A stretch of DNA of 64,000 nucleotides from Acidobacteriota bacterium (GTDB taxonomy: Bacteria > Acidobacteriota > UBA6911), in contig JAFGIY010000185.1 of the NCBI GenBank assembly GCA_016929335.1, positions 1-64,000 of the forward strand, read 5' to 3'. Position 1 is the stretch's first letter. Every line of letters begins with the position of its first letter. Both the position numbers and the translations under genes were made by a program. The notes beneath the pieces are model-generated. The model saw nothing but the letters and a program-made list of their open reading frames with translations. It made no database searches and was not told the DNA's origin. This document shows, piece after piece, positions 56,521-64,000 of this stretch.

Positions 56521-56627
56521 TCTTTGGTTCTTCAACGTTCCTGGTTCGTTTGCGATCCGCTCTGAATTACGAATTTAAAGTTACGAATGACGAATGTTTC
56601 AATTCGTACTTCGTAATTCGTAAATCG
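56521..56627 (-). repeat. Heptad-repeat hairpin in the rpoB-rpoC spacer
   Basis: Read on the minus strand, the rpoB stop TGA is followed at once by 7-bp words CGATTTA, CGAATTA, CGAAGTA, CGAATTG, then by inverted words TTCGTCA and TTCGTAA. CGAATGACGA (56584-56593) and TCGTCATTCG (56625-56634) form a perfect 10-bp pair that reaches across the stop codon. Confidence 0.75.
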
Positions 56628-60932
<4,305 letters not shown>

Positions 60933-61118
60933 TGAAAAATATACCTCGAAATGCTCAATTAGGTTTCGACGTGCCTTTGGAGAGAGCCCAACTCATGGGA
61001 TAAAAGGCGGAAGGCACACGCAGACCCTTATCCGCCTGAGAGCGTAAGAATTTTTCTTTCTGTTTCCCCGAATCTGAAGGCCTGTGCACGGTGACCTCAT
61101 ATTGGGGTTTGTCGATCA

Positions 61119-61146
61119 CAAAAGGCCTGCTGGAGCCAGCAGGCCT
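61119..61146 (-). terminator. Attenuator hairpin between rplL and rpoB
   Basis: AGGCCTGCTGG/CCAGCAGGCCT (61123-61146) is a near-perfect stem. On the minus strand it is followed by TTTTGTG, as in a weak intrinsic terminator. A partial terminator at this place is known in E. coli, where it lowers rpoBC expression relative to rplJL. The 294-bp spacer (60933-61226) shows no gene I can support. Confidence 0.75.
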
Positions 61147-61226
61147 AAACGACATCCAAGGTTCGAATATGCAGAAAATCCGCCGATCTCCGGCTTCTGC
61201 ACGCATGCGCGGGCTGGCAATCAGCC

Positions 61227-61616
61227 TTACTTGATCTCCACGGTGGCGCCGGCTTCCTCGAATTTTTTCTTGATCGAATCGGCCTCTTCTTTGGAAACGC
61301 CTTCCTTAATGGGTTTCGGAGCCCCTTCCACAAGATCCTTTGCTTCTTTCAAGCCCAGGCTCGTCACCTCGCGTACTGCCTTGATAACGTTGATCTTCTT
61401 TTCACCGACGGCGCTGAGAATCACGTTAAATTCGGTTTTCTCTTCGGCTGCGGGCTTCGCTTCAGCACCGGCAGCAGCTCCGCCGCCCATCATAACCGGC
61501 ATTGCTGCCGCTGCACTAATGCCGTACTTATCTTCGAGACTCTTCACCAGATCTGAAATGTCCAGCATTGTTGCTTGATCTATCCATTCTAAAACTTCAG
61601 TTTTTGTAATCGCCAT
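61227..61616 (-). CDS. rplL: Ribosomal protein bL12 (L7/L12)
   Basis: The 129-residue stalk protein. The N-terminal dimerisation part precedes an Ala-rich hinge ([20 protein letters not shown]) and the conserved C-terminal domain ([40 protein letters not shown]). It follows rplJ by 35 bp on the minus strand. Confidence 0.98.
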   Translation of the reverse strand: MAITKTEVLEWIDQATMLDISDLVKSLEDKYGISAAAAMPVMMGGGAAAGAEAKPAAEEKTEFNVILSAVGEKKINVIKAVREVTSLGLKEAKDLVEGAPKPIKEGVSKEEADSIKKKFEEAGATVEIK

Positions 61617-61651
61617 CTTATACTCCTATAGGATTGATAGAGATGAATTGC

Positions 61652-62176
61652 CTAATTCGTCTGGACTCCCTGCTTTGGAACCAGCTTCAAGACAAGGCCC
61701 AAGTCTCGTACCGGAGCTTTCAGAACCGTAGTAAGTCTCTGCAAAGGCGCTTTAAGGAGAAAGGCCAATTTGCCCAACAATACCTCTTTGGAAGGCATTG
61801 AGGCAATCGCTTGTATCTCACTCGCAGGGACCACTTTGCCTTCGACCAGCGCGGCCTTGAATACAAAGCTTGGATTGCTCTTGCTGATTTCATTCAAGAG
61901 CTTGGCCAGTCCCACAACGTCTTTGGGATGGTACGCCACGGCCGTCGGCCCTTCGAAATAGTCTTCCAGCTGCTCCAGCTTCGTCTGCTTGGCAGCGCGC
62001 AGGGCTAAGGTGTTCTTCACAACCACATAGCGTCCATCGATTTCCCGGATTTTTCGGCGCAGCTCGGTCGCATCAACCACTTTCAGACCGCGATAGTTAA
62101 TCAGGAACGCGCTCTCAATGGACCTGAACTGATCGCTCAAATATTCAACTGTTTGTTCTTTTTCCGCTTTATTCAT
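61652..62176 (-). CDS. rplJ: Ribosomal protein uL10
   Basis: The 174-residue base of the L12 stalk: FLINYRGLKVVDATELRRKI near the N-terminus, VVKNTLALRAAK, and FEGPTAVAY in the middle. The helical C-terminus binds L12 dimers. The 103-bp spacer before it holds an imperfect inverted repeat of 7-bp words rather than a recognised L10-leader structure. Confidence 0.97.
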   Translation of the reverse strand: MNKAEKEQTVEYLSDQFRSIESAFLINYRGLKVVDATELRRKIREIDGRYVVVKNTLALRAAKQTKLEQLEDYFEGPTAVAYHPKDVVGLAKLLNEISKSNPSFVFKAALVEGKVVPASEIQAIASMPSKEVLLGKLAFLLKAPLQRLTTVLKAPVRDLGLVLKLVPKQGVQTN

Positions 62177-62279
62177 GATTCTCGTTTCCCGTTCCCCGTT
62201 TCCATTTTTCCGCTCCCTTATTCCAGTCTCCGTTCAAATCTGCCGCAATAAACGGGAAACCGGGAACGGCAAACGGACA
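62177..62279 (-). repeat. Heptad-repeat inverted repeat in the rplA-rplJ spacer
   Basis: On the minus strand, within 5 nt of the rplA TAA stop, come CCGTTTG, CCGTTCC, CGGTTTC, CCGTTTA. The other arm, ending just before the rplJ ATG, is GGAAACG, GGGAACG, GGAAACG. The arms pair imperfectly. This is the same 7-bp design as after pilR, rpoB, rplK and nusG but with different bases. An L10 autoregulatory leader could overlap it, though I do not recognise one. Confidence 0.7.
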
Positions 62280-62978
62280 TTAAGCATGAGTCTCGATGGA
62301 AGCCTCATCAATCCAGATCCCGGGACTCATCGTAGAGGAAATCGAAATGCTCCTGACATATTTCCCTTTGCTGCTCGCGGGCTTTGCTCTGATGACGGCG
62401 TCAATCAGGGCTTTTGCATTTTCGTACAGGTTTTTTTCTTCAAACTGTATTTTCCCGCAAGGAGCATGGATGATTCCGGTCTTATCCACACGGAATTCCA
62501 CTTTCCCGGCTTTTATCTCTTTTACAGCCTTTGCAACCTCGAAAGTCACAGTGCCGGTTTTGGGATTCGGCATCAGCCCCCTCGGCCCCAGCACTTTCCC
62601 AAGCTTGCCCACGCTTCGCATCATATCAGGGGTGGCCACAACCGCATCGAAATCCATCCATCCGCCCGCAATCTTTTCGACAATGTCCTCGCCTCCGACT
62701 TCATCTGCTCCGGCATCCTTGGCTTCCTTGACCTTCTCACCGGAAGCGATGACGATCACACGCTTGCTCTTTCCCAGGCCGTTGGGCAGCACAACAGTGC
62801 CGCGCACCATCTGATCGGCATGCTTCGGATCCACTCCAAGATTCATCGAAACCTCGACCGTTTCATTAAACTTCGCGAAAGCGATCTTCTTCAGCAGCGG
62901 AACCGCCTCATCGAGCCTATAGAGCTTTCTTTCTCGCGCAGCGGCAGCCTTTTTATAATTCTTTCCCGCCTTAGGCAT
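62280..62978 (-). CDS. rplA: Ribosomal protein uL1
   Basis: The 232-residue L1 protein: [20 protein letters not shown] at the N-terminus, then [20 protein letters not shown], and [13 protein letters not shown] sequence [18 protein letters not shown] start at [10 protein letters not shown] because GAGGTG stands 7 nt before this ATG; an earlier in-frame start adds seven unrelated residues. It follows rplK by 83 bp. Confidence 0.97.
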   Translation of the reverse strand: MPKAGKNYKKAAAARERKLYRLDEAVPLLKKIAFAKFNETVEVSMNLGVDPKHADQMVRGTVVLPNGLGKSKRVIVIASGEKVKEAKDAGADEVGGEDIVEKIAGGWMDFDAVVATPDMMRSVGKLGKVLGPRGLMPNPKTGTVTFEVAKAVKEIKAGKVEFRVDKTGIIHAPCGKIQFEEKNLYENAKALIDAVIRAKPASSKGKYVRSISISSTMSPGIWIDEASIETHA

Positions 62979-63003
62979 TGCATTACACCTCGTCGACAAT
63001 TTG

Positions 63004-63061
63004 CGATTTACGATTTACGATTGAAAGACCGGAATGGATTTCAATCGCCAATCGGAAATCG
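63004..63061 (-). repeat. Heptad-repeat hairpin in the rplK-rplA spacer
   Basis: Arms of 23 bases (63004-63026 and 63039-63061) pair at 20 of 23 positions with a 12-nt loop. On the minus strand the first arm is CGATTTC, CGATTGG, CGATTGA and begins at the base after the rplK TGA stop. The plus-strand reading of the other arm is CGATTTA, CGATTTA, CGATTGA. Confidence 0.85.
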
Positions 63062-63490
63062 TCACTTACCTTCAACTTCCACACCCATACTGCGGGCCGT
63101 TCCCATCACGATCCTTATAGCGGCATCAATATCCGAAGCATTGAGATCGGGCATTTTAAGCTGGGCGATTTCCCGGACGTCCTTCATGGATACTTTGCCG
63201 ACCTTCGTTTTGTTCGGTTCTCCTGATCCTTTTGCTATATTGGCCGCCTTCTTGAGCAGTATTGCAGCCGGGGGAGTCTTCGTAACAAAGGAATAAGTTC
63301 GATCGCCATAGACCGTCACAACAACCGGTATGATAAGTCCTTCCTGCTTGGCGGTCTTTGCATTGAAAGCCTTGCAGAAATCCATAATATTCAGGCCATG
63401 CGGCCCCAGAGCCGATCCCACCGGAGGAGCCGGCGTCGCTTTCCCTGCAGCCACCTGCAATTTGACATTTGCGATAATCTTTTTTGCCAT
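63062..63490 (-). CDS. rplK: Ribosomal protein uL11
   Basis: The 142-residue L11 protein, start at [12 protein letters not shown] (an earlier in-frame start adds five residues without family support). Hallmarks: [20 protein letters not shown] near the N-terminus, [20 protein letters not shown], and [20 protein letters not shown] at the C-terminus. Typical length. It follows nusG by 77 bp. Confidence 0.98.
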   Translation of the reverse strand: MAKKIIANVKLQVAAGKATPAPPVGSALGPHGLNIMDFCKAFNAKTAKQEGLIIPVVVTVYGDRTYSFVTKTPPAAILLKKAANIAKGSGEPNKTKVGKVSMKDVREIAQLKMPDLNASDIDAAIRIVMGTARSMGVEVEGK

Positions 63491-63504
63491 CGAAAACTCC
63501 ACCA

Positions 63505-63567
63505 AACGAATAACGAATTACAAATGAAAATTCAGTTGAAAGCTTTTCGTATGCGATTCGCAATTCG
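63505..63567 (-). repeat. Heptad-repeat inverted repeat in the nusG-rplK spacer
   Basis: The nusG TGA stop is followed at once on the minus strand by CGAATTG, CGAATCG, CATACGA. The other arm on the plus strand is CGAATAA (63507-63513), CGAATTA (63514-63520), CAAATGA. The arms pair imperfectly. Same 7-bp design as the other spacers. Confidence 0.65.
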
Positions 63568-64000
63568 TCACACTTTTTCAACCTGCTCCGTTTCCAATTC
63601 AACCGGGGTTGCCCTCCCGAGAATGGTCAGCATCACTTTCAGGGTATTCCTATCAGGATTAACATCCTCGACCATTCCGGTAAAATCTTTGAACGGACCG
63701 TCGGTAATTTTTACCGAGTCGCCACGGTCAAAGGTAAATTTCGGCTTGGGCTGTTCGGCTGTAACCGAAACCCGGTTGACTACTTCATTAATCTCCTCTT
63801 CCGTCAGAGGAGTCGGCTTCTTGCCGGTACTGATGAAGCCCGTAACCTTCGGCGTGCCCCGCACGATATGCCACGCCTTGTCCGTCATATCCATTTCAAC
63901 AAGGATATATCCCGGGAAAGTCAGTTTTGTGGACACAATCTTTTTCCCACTCTTCATCTCGACCACGTCTTCGGTCGGGATCAAGATCTGTCCGATGCAC
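63568..64000 (-). CDS. nusG: Transcription antitermination factor NusG (5' end missing)
   Basis: Only the C-terminal about 143 residues are in the window; the frame stays open to the right edge. The end of the NGN domain ([38 protein letters not shown]) and the KOW domain ([38 protein letters not shown]) are clear. NusG binds RNA polymerase and links it to Rho and the ribosome. Its place before rplK is the standard arrangement. Confidence 0.96.
   Translation of the reverse strand, partial: CIGQILIPTEDVVEMKSGKKIVSTKLTFPGYILVEMDMTDKAWHIVRGTPKVTGFISTGKKPTPLTEEEINEVVNRVSVTAEQPKPKFTFDRGDSVKITDGPFKDFTGMVEDVNPDRNTLKVMLTILGRATPVELETEQVEKV

Overview
The window looks like a chromosomal segment of an Acidobacteriota bacterium; I cannot assign a class. 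Four things support this. A carboxypeptidase-regulatory/TonB-dependent receptor of more than 1,100 residues is paired with a VWFA-related protein of the acidobacterial type. LPS genes (lpxB, lpxD, heptose kinase) show a Gram-negative envelope. RpoB carries an eight-cysteine insert in its beta lobe. Base composition is moderate. I see no tRNA, rRNA, CRISPR array, prophage or intact insertion sequence.

Layout. Positions 1-6.4 kb (+) hold the end of a polysaccharide locus: an all-alpha protein, a radical-SAM/SPASM enzyme, a fused GT2-GT4 glycosyltransferase and a UDP-GlcNAc 2-epimerase. Positions 6.5-7.45 kb are a scar, with two decayed gene tails and 19 copies of an 8-bp tandem repeat. Positions 7.5-11.8 kb (+) carry a MoxR / DUF58 / transglutaminase operon. 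Positions 11.9-14.3 kb (-) encode a nine-heme cytochrome c and a cytochrome b with a tetraheme tail. Positions 14.5-19.2 kb (+) are a housekeeping run: rimO, yacG, pgpA, cinA, thpR, plsY and a Trm112-like protein. Positions 19.4-24.9 kb (-) are a tight five-gene unit that starts with a tetraether-synthase-like radical SAM enzyme and includes lpxD and the heptose kinase. Positions 25.2-36.9 kb (-) hold the VWFA/TonB-receptor pair, a methyltransferase, a degenerate M1 peptidase, lpxB, mnmA and an unknown. Positions 37.1-43.1 kb hold an ECF sigma factor, a sensor kinase with a sigma-54 activator, an orphan ubiquitin-like sulfur carrier and a racemase. Positions 43.9-52.2 kb (+) are a type IV pilus cluster, pilB-pilT-pilC-pilS-pilR-pilA, with an excellent sigma-54 promoter before pilA. 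From 52.2 kb to the end (-) runs the conserved nusG-rplK-rplA-rplJ-rplL-rpoB-rpoC cluster; nusG runs off the edge.

How the genes work together. Much of the window serves the cell envelope: surface sugars, LPS, possible membrane-spanning lipids, outer-membrane uptake and pili. PilS/PilR plausibly drive pilA through the sigma-54 site. The cytochrome pair could pass quinol electrons to periplasmic acceptors.

Most worth a second look: (1) hairpin spacers built from 7-bp repeats that begin at the stop codons of nusG, rplK, rplA, rpoB and pilR; (2) the Cys8 insert in RpoB; (3) the tetraether-synthase-like enzyme co-transcribed with LPS genes; (4) the cytochrome pair with 13 c-type heme motifs; (5) an M1 peptidase homologue that has lost every zinc ligand.
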